Part shown: positions 1 through 6,932 of the stretch, piece by piece
Numbering within the stretch: the first letter of the stretch is position 1
How the letters are laid out: every line of letters starts with the position of its first letter
Source of the DNA: a gamma proteobacterium symbiont of Taylorina sp.
Lineage (GTDB): Bacteria > Pseudomonadota > Gammaproteobacteria > GRL18
Direction of reading: 5' to 3'
Assembly: GCA_025655455.1 (NCBI GenBank)
Contig: JAHXIV010000064.1
Location: 1-59,532 of the forward strand
DNA length: 59,532 bases
Position numbers and translations under genes: made by a program
Notes under the pieces: model-generated
Told to the model about the DNA's origin: nothing
Seen by the model: the letters and a program-made list of their open reading frames with translations, nothing else
Databases searched by the model: none

Positions 1-671
1 TTTGCTTAAGCAACTTTTGTTTTACGCGTAAGCGAGTACAACCGAGGAACCGGATGCGAGAAAACCGCACGTCCGGGTCTGTGCGGGGGGCGCTGGGTAA
101 CTGGTGTTCCTACCGTGAGAGAACTTAAAAAAAACCAAAAGTCCGTATTATAAAAATATCATTAACACCCTCATTTGCAGGTAGTAACCAAAAAATGAAA
201 ATAGTTTTTTGCTAAATCAATTCCGAGTATACTGGTATTCATGATGGATGCTCCTTTGTTTACTTAAAGATTACACCTTAAGTATGGCACATTGTGATGA
301 TGCCGTTTGAATCGGGCGTCCATCTCATCATCCACTTATTGCTGGAGTTGTCAAACAAGGTAAAATTTATATACTTCATAGTGCTCTGAATGTTTTGGTG
401 AAAGCAAAAAAAGTACACAAAAAGAATTTAACCCAACGTGCAACAATACAACAAATTGGGACAATAGAATAGCACTTAAGGTAGGTTAGATTTTGATCCT
501 TCTACAGGTCTGCTTTTTAATTAATCTCAAACTTTAAAAATCACTTAAAATTGCTGCTTTATTGAAATGAATTCAAATCCTGAATCAAAAAAAGGTCACG
601 GTTCATATTCATTAATCATTTCCTCCACTGTATTAAATAACATGTTAACCTTTGTTATTGGGGAACTATGA
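1..671. other. Non-coding accessory stretch
   Basis: No convincing intact gene lies here apart from the intron 3' end at 46-121. An open frame at about 340-472 on the plus strand ends in a stop after a basic stretch and has no clear start or family; I treat it as a relic. The rest is AT-rich with no recognised signal. Confidence 0.4.
46..121 (+). mobile_element. Group II intron 3' end (domains V and VI)
   Basis: Seen: a hairpin at about 47-79 with arms GAACCGGATGCG and CGCACGTCCGGGTC. It pairs along its length with a two-base bulge on the 3' arm, the classic domain V shape. A second hairpin at about 82-116 has arms built on GGGGGGCGCTGG and CTGGTGTTCCTACC, with a bulged A near the 3' end as in domain VI. 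No reverse transcriptase ORF lies in the window, so the rest of the intron is upstream of position 1 or lost. The 3' splice boundary is uncertain by a few bases. Confidence 0.7.
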
Positions 672-1544
672 CTATTCTTTGTCGATCCAAAAGCAGTTCG
701 CAAATACCTTCTTCGGCTCAATATATTGTTTACTAGTCTGCCAAAACCCGTTGTCACACCATACTGCCAAACCACAATCAACATATTGTATACATTGAAA
801 ATTATAACGGTATTCTTTTCGTACTAAAAAACCACAACTAACAACTGGTGGCGACTCGGATGGCCTAAACTCCATGCCTTTTGGGCATTCCAGAAATACA
901 AAGTTCTGATAATCTTGATGAAAAATATCAAATTCATACTTATTTCGATTGTTATCGGCCAACGTCAAGGTAAGGGCTGGATTTGATCCACTTCTGTTAC
1001 CTAAAGCTCTCATACCATGCTTAATGTGGGTATTAGACTCATAAAATTTATCCGCATGAAGTTCACCTTCATAGTCTAACTCCTTATGGTATATATCCTC
1101 TTCTAAAACATTGCCATTTTTGCTTAAAGTTTTGGTATGCAAATAAATTACCGTAAACTCATATATTTTTTGGTCTTTGGAATCTATATTGTGGGAATAT
1201 AAAATAATATCATGAGTCAGTGTGGATGATTCCACCACTTTATTTACTGTTAACCGATTCATTGCGTTATTAAATTCACCATCCTGCTCACCTGGCGCAT
1301 CCCCAGCATTACCTGTTTGAAGCTCATAAACCTGGCCTCCATGTAAGTTAGCATGATCTGTAGCAATTAGTTTGACACTGACATGTTTACCCGTATCAAG
1401 AATAATATTATTGAAGTGTAATTCCCCAGGATTAGTCCCATCAGGATGGATATAAGAGGCTGCAAAAATAGCTTGAGTAAAAAAAAGGAAACTTAATAGA
1501 ACTATGAGAGTTAGTGGGGCTGGTATTTTTTCTAAGTTACTCAT
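672..1544 (-). CDS. Secreted protein of unknown function
   Basis: About 290 residues. I do not recognise the family. The start at 1544 is preferred over one 36 bases upstream because AGGTG lies about 8 bases before it and the product then begins with a lysine, a hydrophobic run (LTLIVLLSFLFFTQ) and a likely cleavage site near AIFAAS, a good Sec signal peptide. The mature part is polar and mostly beta-prone. Its last 70 residues hold several cysteines (ECPKG, VSCGF, FQCIQYVDCG, VWCDNG), suggesting disulphides in the periplasm or outside the cell. It sits alone between two group II intron relics, so it is likely accessory. Confidence 0.6.
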   Translation of the reverse strand: MSNLEKIPAPLTLIVLLSFLFFTQAIFAASYIHPDGTNPGELHFNNIILDTGKHVSVKLIATDHANLHGGQVYELQTGNAGDAPGEQDGEFNNAMNRLTVNKVVESSTLTHDIILYSHNIDSKDQKIYEFTVIYLHTKTLSKNGNVLEEDIYHKELDYEGELHADKFYESNTHIKHGMRALGNRSGSNPALTLTLADNNRNKYEFDIFHQDYQNFVFLECPKGMEFRPSESPPVVSCGFLVRKEYRYNFQCIQYVDCGLAVWCDNGFWQTSKQYIEPKKVFANCFWIDKE

Positions 1545-1910
1545 AATTTGACACCTTATTTCATAAAATGAATGGCTCAACTATGATAGATAAGGACATC
1601 AAAATCAATATCTATTCCTGTATAGAAAAAGGATAATAAGCTTAAATTTCAAGATAATACTATTATAATATTACTCACACCCAATATTTGCATTATCTAA
1701 AAGTCGGCAATGTCATTAATACTTTAATCGGTGATTTTTTGCATTTCTGTAGTACTGACTTCATTAATTGCATTATGAGTGTAGTGATGATGTTTCTGTA
1801 ATGGAAATAGAGCAAAGGGGCTGACATATCCAAACATAGAACTTTGGTCAACCATAAAAGGGAGGAACCTGAGATTTATGAAAACTTGGAGGTTTTCAAG
1901 GGATATGAAG
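1545..1910. other. Intergenic region upstream of an intron relic
   Basis: AT-rich DNA that must hold the promoter of the minus-strand secreted protein gene; I cannot pick the promoter. From about 1855 the sequence becomes GC-richer and continues directly into domain V of the following intron relic, so 1855-1910 is probably intron domain IV sequence. No ORF is supported. Confidence 0.35.
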
Positions 1911-1983
1911 AGCCGTATGAGGTGATAGTCTCATGTACGGATCTGTGAGAGCCTGAGGGGGAGGTTCCCTTGGGCGACTCGAC
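1911..1983 (+). mobile_element. Group II intron 3' end, second type
   Basis: Seen: domain V hairpin at 1911-1945 with arms GAGCCGTATGAG and CTCATGTACGGATC, again with a two-base bulge. Domain VI hairpin at about 1948-1980 has a left arm GAGAGCCTGAGGG and a right arm CCCTTGGGCGACTC, pairing with one bulged A. The bulged A is followed by CTCGAC, so the intron would end at 1983 in AC, which fits the AY rule for group II 3' ends. The family differs from the relic at 46-121. The body and any maturase are missing. Confidence 0.75.
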
Positions 1984-2023
1984 TGCGGGGGGCGCTGAGT
2001 AATCGGCGTTCCTACCGTGAGAT
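1984..2023 (+). mobile_element. Detached group II intron domain VI copy
   Basis: Positions 1984-2023 match 80-119 closely (TGCGGGGGGCGCTG, then TTCCTACCGTGAGA) but have no domain V of that type in front. Instead the complete 3' end of a different intron directly precedes it. This is what remains if the second intron had inserted between domains V and VI of a copy of the first. Confidence 0.6.
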
Positions 2024-2116
2024 ACCCTAAAATGATTTTATAGAATTCCTCAAGATATTTAGGAGCATTAAAATTTTGACATTGAAAGTTATATCACTAA
2101 GTGCTATAGTTGAGAA

Positions 2117-2485
2117 ATGAAAGAGTTAATGACAAAGGAGTTTTCAAAGTGGCTACTAAAACAAAATATTCATGATAATGAACTTTCAAATGCACTAAAA
2201 GAGCTTGAAGATGGTAGTTTTGAAGCAAATTTAGGCGGTCATATTTATAAAAAGAGAATTAGGTTTAAGGGCAAAGGTAAAAGTGGTAGCGGCAGAACAA
2301 TTATTTGCTACAGAAAATAAGATAGAGCAATTTTTATCCATGGCTTTTCAAAAAATGAAAAAGATAATTTATCAAGTAAGGAACTTATTGCTTTAAAAGA
2401 ATTTTCAAAAATTTTACTGGCCTTTTCCTCAACTGAAATAGTTACAGCCATAAAGAATGGTGATTTTATCGAGGTAAAGTTATGA
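2117..2485 (+). pseudogene. RelE-family toxin with an in-frame stop codon
   Basis: The first 67 codons match the N-terminal half of short RelE/HigB-type mRNA interferases (PF06296 type), up to GSGRTIICYRK. TAA at 2318-2320 interrupts, but the same frame continues without a shift for 54 more codons: DRAIFIHGFSKNEKDN, then a helix-rich tail ending in NGDFIEVKL and TGA at 2483-2485. That tail is the expected second half of the family. The final stop overlaps the antitoxin start (ATGA), the normal toxin-antitoxin coupling. The toxin is therefore probably dead by nonsense mutation unless the stop is read through or is a sequencing error. Confidence 0.75.
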
Positions 2486-2787
2486 GAAAATCAATTATAG
2501 ATTCAATTACAAATACAGTACATGATCTGAATAAAAGTGGTTTAGTTGATGATATAACAATGAAAAATATTGACAACCTTTGTATTCCTGAAGTTCAAGA
2601 ATACAGCCCACAAAAAATTGCTTCAATAAGAAAAAAACTAAGCCTAAGCCAAGCTGCTTTAGCGAGTATTTTTAATATAAGCCCTTCAACTGTTCAAAAA
2701 TGGGAACAAGGTAATAAAAAACCAGCTGGGGCATCAAAAAAACTGCTAGATATTATTGAAAGGAAAGGCCTTGAAGCTCTTATTTAA
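2482..2787 (+). CDS. XRE-family antitoxin (HigA-like)
   Basis: 101 residues. The C-terminal half is a helix-turn-helix of the XRE/Cro type (about residues 45-95: KIASIRKKLSLSQAALASIF followed by NISPSTVQKWEQG). The N-terminal half probably binds the toxin. The start overlaps the stop of the upstream RelE-type frame by four bases, so the two were translated together; such antitoxins bind the toxin and repress the shared promoter. The frame is intact while the toxin is broken, which is a tolerable state because the antitoxin alone is harmless. An attC-like site begins 12 bases after the stop. Confidence 0.8.
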   Translation: MRKSIIDSITNTVHDLNKSGLVDDITMKNIDNLCIPEVQEYSPQKIASIRKKLSLSQAALASIFNISPSTVQKWEQGNKKPAGASKKLLDIIERKGLEALI

Positions 2788-2799
2788 TCTTAAGCAAAG

Positions 2800-2871
2800 G
2801 TATAACAATCGCTTGCATCTGACGCCCACTGCGCTTGCGCTACGTGGGCGCAGATGAAGCGGGCGTTGGGC
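2800..2871 (+). other. attC-like integron recombination site
   Basis: The segment starts GTATAACAATCGC and ends AGCGGGCGTTGGGC, giving the AAC...GTT outer pair of attC sites with R' box GTTGGGC at 2865-2871. Between them lies a nearly perfect imperfect hairpin: CGCTT/AAGCG, CATCTG/CAGATG and CGCCCAC/GTGGGCG, with an extra G after CGCTT and an extra A after CATCTG on one arm only. Unpaired bases on one strand are the hallmark that lets the integrase choose the strand. The R'' box is degenerate. Its place just after a toxin-antitoxin cassette fits chromosomal integron cassettes. Confidence 0.7.
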
Positions 2872-2928
2872 TTCTAATATCGTCCATAGCCCAGCACTTT
2901 TAATTTCAGGACGTTGAGAATTATGAAC

Positions 2929-3092
2929 ATGATAAAATTTTCATCCTTTTGTTTTTATTAACATACTCTGCTCAATGGTTCTCTGGAAATGCTCGTAATA
3001 ACGCTGACTACCTCTTTGATTGATTAGAAGGTAAATATTCAGATATTTTCCCATCAAAAGTTGTATCTTATTTTTCATCATTTACCTATTGA
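2929..3092 (+). pseudogene. Relic of a small secreted protein
   Basis: After ATG at 2929 the first frame (MIKFSSFCFY) hits a stop. A neighbouring frame then reads a hydrophobic run LFLLTYSAQWFSG, NARNNADYLFD, a TGA, and LEGKYSDIFPSK. The pattern NNADYLFDWxExKY..xFP is one I associate with small secreted gammaproteobacterial proteins, with TGA standing where a Trp codon would be. At least one frameshift plus one nonsense change makes it non-functional. It could be the next gene cassette after the attC-like site. Confidence 0.4.
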
Positions 3093-3153
3093 GGTAATGT
3101 ATTATGAATAGAGTCTATTTATTAACTAATAAAATATTATTTACTATGTATAA

Positions 3154-5382
3154 TTGAAAAAGATTTATTTATTTTCAAGTTTTCTTCTCATTTTATCTCT
3201 TCCAATCTCCTATGCAGAGGAGCCAGAGAATCTTAGTTTTTCAGAAGGTTACCTCATCAATGAGGGAGATACTGTTTATCAGGGATATGTTGATGATGCT
3301 ATTCCTATGACAGCAGAACCGTGGAGGAAACCCTATACTAGCGAAGAGCGTCGCAATGCAAAACCTGCCGTGATTCGACGAGAAAAAACAAAGAATAAAA
3401 ACTTCACTAGTAATGAGCCTACTTTACCCAGAATCCATGATGAAAGAACGCAACAGGAACGAGTCATTGAACCAAAAACAATCAATCATTCCCTAGATAA
3501 TAATGAGCAACAAACAGATGCTTATGAAGGCACCAGTCATAACAAGATTTTAAAATCTTTTTCATCTAACTTAAATATATTAGATACAACGGTTAGTCCA
3601 TTGTCACGGGTTGTAAAAATTTTTTTTAAAGACCCAAGTGATAATCTTCTGCATAGTTGCTCAGGTTCATTGATTGGCCCATCCGTCGTTTTAACGGCAG
3701 CTCATTGTGTTCATGATGGTTCATTTAATTGGTATTCTGATTTTGAAATAATCCCAGCCTATAATCAAAGAGGAGCTGGTATTGCGGGAAACATTATACT
3801 TAATGAAAAGCCCTATGGTGCTGCGTATGGCACCCTTAAAATTTCATGGCCTTATGATAATACAAATTATGAGGGAGACCTAGCGGTTATAGAATTGGAT
3901 CGACCTGTGGGTGGTCTGGCTGGCTGGATGGCTTTAGGTTCTTCTAATTTCTGCTCTAGCCTTACAGGAAAGCAATATACATCAGCAGGCTTTCCTGGAA
4001 ACGATCCAAGCTATACTTTTTGCTCTACTTACAGTGGTCAACAAATGGTTAAGTTAAGTGGAACCTTTAACGCATGTGCTGATGGAATGGCTCATTTCCC
4101 CGTTGTCACATGTGGCGGACAAAGTGGTTCTGGATTTTGGGAAACAGATACAAATACTGTTAGAACAGTACTGTCTAATGGTGACGCAACAACTGACTAT
4201 ACACCTATGATAGAAATGGACGAATATGGTGATATGGTTGACTTTATGGATGGTGCACTTCCATTTATCGACAACTTAGTGCCGATGGGAATGCAGGCAC
4301 ACAATATTAGTACAATTAGAACCAATGAACAATTACAACTCTTAAAATTTCGACTTTTTAATTTTTCCTCAGTGTGGTTTCTAGGCGATGTGAGTACAAC
4401 TTTTTATTTATCTGATAATACAATTATTTCTCCCAGTGATACATCACTAGGGACATATCAGTGGAATGCCTTGGAACTTGACTCAAAAAAAGGGACTTGG
4501 TTGAATGTATCTAATTTACCAAGTATTCCATCCCATGTACCTCCCCGCACGTATTATATCGGTGCCATTGTAAGCTATACTAATTTTTCTGGTAATAATA
4601 CAGGGGAGATTGTTATGAAGAAAGAAGAACTCCAAGAAATTGTGGTGATACAAGGAGACGATAGCTACGAAGACAACAACACAATAAATACTGCCTACGA
4701 CTTATCATCACAAGAACAAACTTGGCTGAGCAGCATTGCAGGCACTGGCATACAAGCAGATGATGATTGGTATAAAATTTTTGTTGAGCCCGGTTTTGAA
4801 AGAGTGATTATCGACAGTACTTTTACCCATGCTAATGGCGATATTGATATTAGATTATATAATGCTTTTGGATCTATTCTGGCAGAATCTACAAGTAGCA
4901 CAGATAATGAGAGTATTGATTATACGGTTACTGGGAGTGGTAGTTATTATATTAAAGTATTTTTTGCAGATGCAAGCAATAGCTATGATTTAAAATGGGA
5001 TGATGTCGCAGTTGCCCCGACGAGCACTCCCAGTCAACCAACATTGCCATCAGAAGTTGATAACACCCCAAGTGAAGGTGATAGTAATCACATTACTTAT
5101 TTTTTATTGATGATAGATACTTCTTTGGAGCATAATGCTTCTGTCGACTACTATACTCAAAGCGATACAGCCATTGCAGAAGAAGACTATATATCAACAT
5201 CTGGTACAGCAACCATTACTGCTGGAGAAACACATACCGCTATAGGTGTTGAAATTATTGGTGATACAATAGCTGAAAGTGATGAAGTATTTAAGTTAAT
5301 TATTAGTAACCCTGAAGGAGCAAGTTTTCCAGCAGGTATAACAGAAATTTCAGCCAGTAAAACAATTGTCAATGATGATTAA
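3154..5382 (+). CDS. Secreted trypsin-like serine protease with PPC and Calx-beta domains
   Basis: 742 residues from a TTG start (MKKIYLFSSFLLILSL is a clear signal peptide; no strong ribosome site is visible). Domains in order: signal 1-21; a polar linker to about 140; a chymotrypsin-fold protease at about 150-370 with the triad His184 (TAAHC), Asp242 (GDLAVIELD) and Ser324 (GGQSGSG); a middle beta-rich region; a pre-peptidase C-terminal (PPC) domain at about 505-615; and a Calx-beta repeat at about 640-742 ending in IVNDD. PPC and Calx-beta usually serve export and calcium-dependent surface binding. The protein stops directly after one Calx-beta repeat and a group II intron relic follows 18 bases later, so a longer ancestor is possible. 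Confidence 0.8.
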   Translation: MKKIYLFSSFLLILSLPISYAEEPENLSFSEGYLINEGDTVYQGYVDDAIPMTAEPWRKPYTSEERRNAKPAVIRREKTKNKNFTSNEPTLPRIHDERTQQERVIEPKTINHSLDNNEQQTDAYEGTSHNKILKSFSSNLNILDTTVSPLSRVVKIFFKDPSDNLLHSCSGSLIGPSVVLTAAHCVHDGSFNWYSDFEIIPAYNQRGAGIAGNIILNEKPYGAAYGTLKISWPYDNTNYEGDLAVIELDRPVGGLAGWMALGSSNFCSSLTGKQYTSAGFPGNDPSYTFCSTYSGQQMVKLSGTFNACADGMAHFPVVTCGGQSGSGFWETDTNTVRTVLSNGDATTDYTPMIEMDEYGDMVDFMDGALPFIDNLVPMGMQAHNISTIRTNEQLQLLKFRLFNFSSVWFLGDVSTTFYLSDNTIISPSDTSLGTYQWNALELDSKKGTWLNVSNLPSIPSHVPPRTYYIGAIVSYTNFSGNNTGEIVMKKEELQEIVVIQGDDSYEDNNTINTAYDLSSQEQTWLSSIAGTGIQADDDWYKIFVEPGFERVIIDSTFTHANGDIDIRLYNAFGSILAESTSSTDNESIDYTVTGSGSYYIKVFFADASNSYDLKWDDVAVAPTSTPSQPTLPSEVDNTPSEGDSNHITYFLLMIDTSLEHNASVDYYTQSDTAIAEEDYISTSGTATITAGETHTAIGVEIIGDTIAESDEVFKLIISNPEGASFPAGITEISASKTIVNDD

Positions 5383-5683
5383 AGGTTCAATATATTATAA
5401 ATCGGGTAGCCAAGGGTTTCTCTCCCTCAGCCCCCACACCGCCCCTCATGCAAAGTAATAAAGAGTAATAAAGGACGTATATGGACGCCCCCTAAAAGTC
5501 AACTTGTTTTGCTCTAAATCTTTTGTTTTTTCTCTTTTTCAGTTTATTTAAGCCAAAAGCTATCCATTAATCTGAAAAGGCTTAAGAATGAATGACCTCT
5601 CTTTTTCCCTTAATCAGATCGCTCTTTTATGATGGTAAATTTCAAATCCTAATAATCGATAGGATTTAATTTATGGATGTCCG
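5383..5683. other. Intergenic region with an intron relic
   Basis: Besides the minus-strand intron end at 5401-5448 the stretch is AT-rich, with no ORF I can support. The block 5449-5510 retains some GC-rich sequence of unclear origin. Confidence 0.3.
5401..5448 (-). mobile_element. Group II intron 3' end, minus strand, truncated in domain V
   Basis: Read on the minus strand, a hairpin with arms GGGGGCTGAGGG and CCCTTGGCTACCC pairs over 12 positions with a single unpaired A (in CTACCC), followed by CCCGAT. The unpaired A six bases before an AT end is the branch point arrangement of domain VI. Before it lies GAGGGGCGGTG, the right arm of a domain V, but the left arm is absent: the element breaks off near 5448. 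It is about 20 bases downstream of the protease gene and points towards it. Confidence 0.6.
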
Positions 5684-5809
5684 ATGTTTTCCATTCGTAT
5701 CAAACCCAAACTACATGAGAAAATTGTAGCAACCTCTAAAGCCCAAATGATTAGTTTAAATGAATTTATTAATGAGGCTATTGAAAGTAAATTAAAAAAT
5801 ATACACTGA
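5684..5809 (+). CDS. Small ribbon-helix-helix (HicB/Arc-like) protein
   Basis: A 41-residue frame beginning MFSIRIKPKLHEKI and continuing ISLNEFINEAIESKL. This matches the ribbon-helix-helix pattern: a short beta strand with alternating residues, then helix, turn (the SLN motif) and helix, as in HicB-tail, CopG and Arc proteins. Such domains usually end HicB antitoxins or act alone as repressors. No HicA partner is visible next to it, so it is either an orphan antitoxin piece or an independent small regulator. The start ATG lacks a strong ribosome site. Confidence 0.55.
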   Translation: MFSIRIKPKLHEKIVATSKAQMISLNEFINEAIESKLKNIH

Positions 5810-5841
5810 ACAGTGACTATCTTTTTAACATAACATTACTT

Positions 5842-6252
5842 TTAATGATCTGGAATAATTAACTCTACAGTTGGAAAGTAGGTAGCAAATCTGCCTTTAT
5901 CCCGAGACATTAATTTATACTGCTTGACCGCAGCATGTGCGCCAATAAAAAAATCTGGCAATACGTTACATTTAGTCCCTTTATTTTTTCGATATTTCAA
6001 AAATACTTTTCCAGCTAAAAATAATGCTTCTCGTGGAATTGACTTAATAGATAAATCCAGCTCTGAAAGGTATTCATCAAATTCTTCAATTGTGGGATAT
6101 ATAACAGATGATTCAGCATAAATGACATCATTAACAATAAAAGAATGAGAATTATCCAACTTTTCTAAGGTTGAAGAACACCATTCAAACCAATCATTGT
6201 CCTCATTTGATAAATCTGAAATGACACAAGTATCAATTAAAATTATTGACAA
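5842..6252 (-). CDS. vapC: PIN-domain toxin (VapC-like)
   Basis: 136 residues. The PIN nuclease fold is indicated by the N-terminal strand with an acidic residue (IILIDTCVISDLS, Asp7), a conserved Glu near 47 (VIYAESSV), Asp in the VLPDFFIGAHAA helix, and a later Asp in MSRDKGRFATYFP. These acids bind Mg2+ for RNA cleavage; VapC toxins cut tRNA or rRNA. The gene starts 2 bases after the stop of the AbrB-type antitoxin gene, a normal coupled pair. No disrupting mutation is visible. Confidence 0.85.
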   Translation of the reverse strand: MSIILIDTCVISDLSNEDNDWFEWCSSTLEKLDNSHSFIVNDVIYAESSVIYPTIEEFDEYLSELDLSIKSIPREALFLAGKVFLKYRKNKGTKCNVLPDFFIGAHAAVKQYKLMSRDKGRFATYFPTVELIIPDH

Positions 6253-6254
6253 AA

Positions 6255-6476
6255 TTATCCCCTTGTTAATGCCATTAACTCATCTGTGCTCATCATTGGC
6301 TTTACACATTTATGGGCTCTTCTAAAGCGACTGTTCTCTTTAGTTTTTATTTTTTTTAGATACCAATTTCCTTTTTCATCGCAAACAAAGTCAACTTCTG
6401 TTTCAGAGGGACGAATGCCTAAATCTTCTCTTACTTCTTGTGGGATAGTAACTTGTCCTTTTATTGTTACTTTCAT
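6255..6476 (-). CDS. vapB: SpoVT/AbrB-type antitoxin (VapB-like)
   Basis: 73 residues. The first 45 residues are a swapped-hairpin AbrB domain (MKVTIKGQVTIPQEVREDLG), which binds DNA as a dimer. The remaining C-terminal tail, rich in Arg, His and Met, should wrap round the PIN toxin encoded immediately downstream. It probably represses its own promoter together with the toxin, through the repeated near-palindromes just upstream. Confidence 0.85.
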   Translation of the reverse strand: MKVTIKGQVTIPQEVREDLGIRPSETEVDFVCDEKGNWYLKKIKTKENSRFRRAHKCVKPMMSTDELMALTRG

Positions 6477-6495
6477 AAAACACCTGCAATAATAT

Positions 6496-6522
6496 GTAAT
6501 AGTATTACTGTAATAGTAATAC
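6496..6522 (-). promoter_or_regulatory. Operator-like repeats upstream of vapBC
   Basis: Two near-palindromic units, GTAATAGTATTAC and GTAATAGTAATAC, lie head to tail about 20 bases before the antitoxin start. AbrB-type antitoxins bind repeated AT-rich near-palindromes at this position, so this is the likely autoregulatory operator. The binding itself is inferred. Confidence 0.5.
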
Positions 6523-6932
6523 TTCTCTCTAAATTTCTCAAGTGATGATTATTACATCTTTTTTAATTTATGCACTTTTTAGAATCAATTTGGATTTTTT
6601 ATTGAGTTTAAACCTTCGATTTGTGGGTGGCTTGAATTATTTAGGTTAAAGGTTGGAAATAAAAATTTTGCAGTAAATATAAATGATGTTTCAGTTGTGG
6701 CAGCAAGAAGTCCATTGCCCCGGGGATGTTTATAAAAACCAAGGATTTGTCATGACTTTTAAGCTTGAAATCAGTACGTGCGAAGCGAGCAACTTTGAAA
6801 AGCCCCTGCCCGACGAATAGCACGTACTTCTGTGATAACCCCCCAATTTAGCAGTCAATAATGATGTTGATTCACTATTCCTGTGTCTTCTGCTAAAATC
6901 ATTGCTTTATTTTTTATGGTAATATTGATCTT
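6523..6932. other. Intergenic region with short repeats
   Basis: No gene. It contains a 19-base sequence centred on CCCCGGGG (6715-6733) that recurs at 31946-31964, and a 9-base inverted repeat AGTACGTGC/GCACGTACT at 6773-6781 and 6820-6828. The promoter of rlmD must lie near 6860-6920. Confidence 0.45.
6715..6733. repeat. 19-bp repeat with CCCCGGGG core, copy 1
   Basis: TTGCCCCGGGGATGTTTAT here is identical to 31946-31964. The second copy lies at the end of a REP-like hairpin block, so this copy probably marks the edge of a similar dispersed element that has decayed. Confidence 0.6.

Noticed and set aside
6641..6823. Minus-strand 60-residue ORF between vapB and rlmD
   Set aside because: No ribosome site, no family pattern, and the frame spans a repeat copy and inverted repeat, so it is most likely chance.
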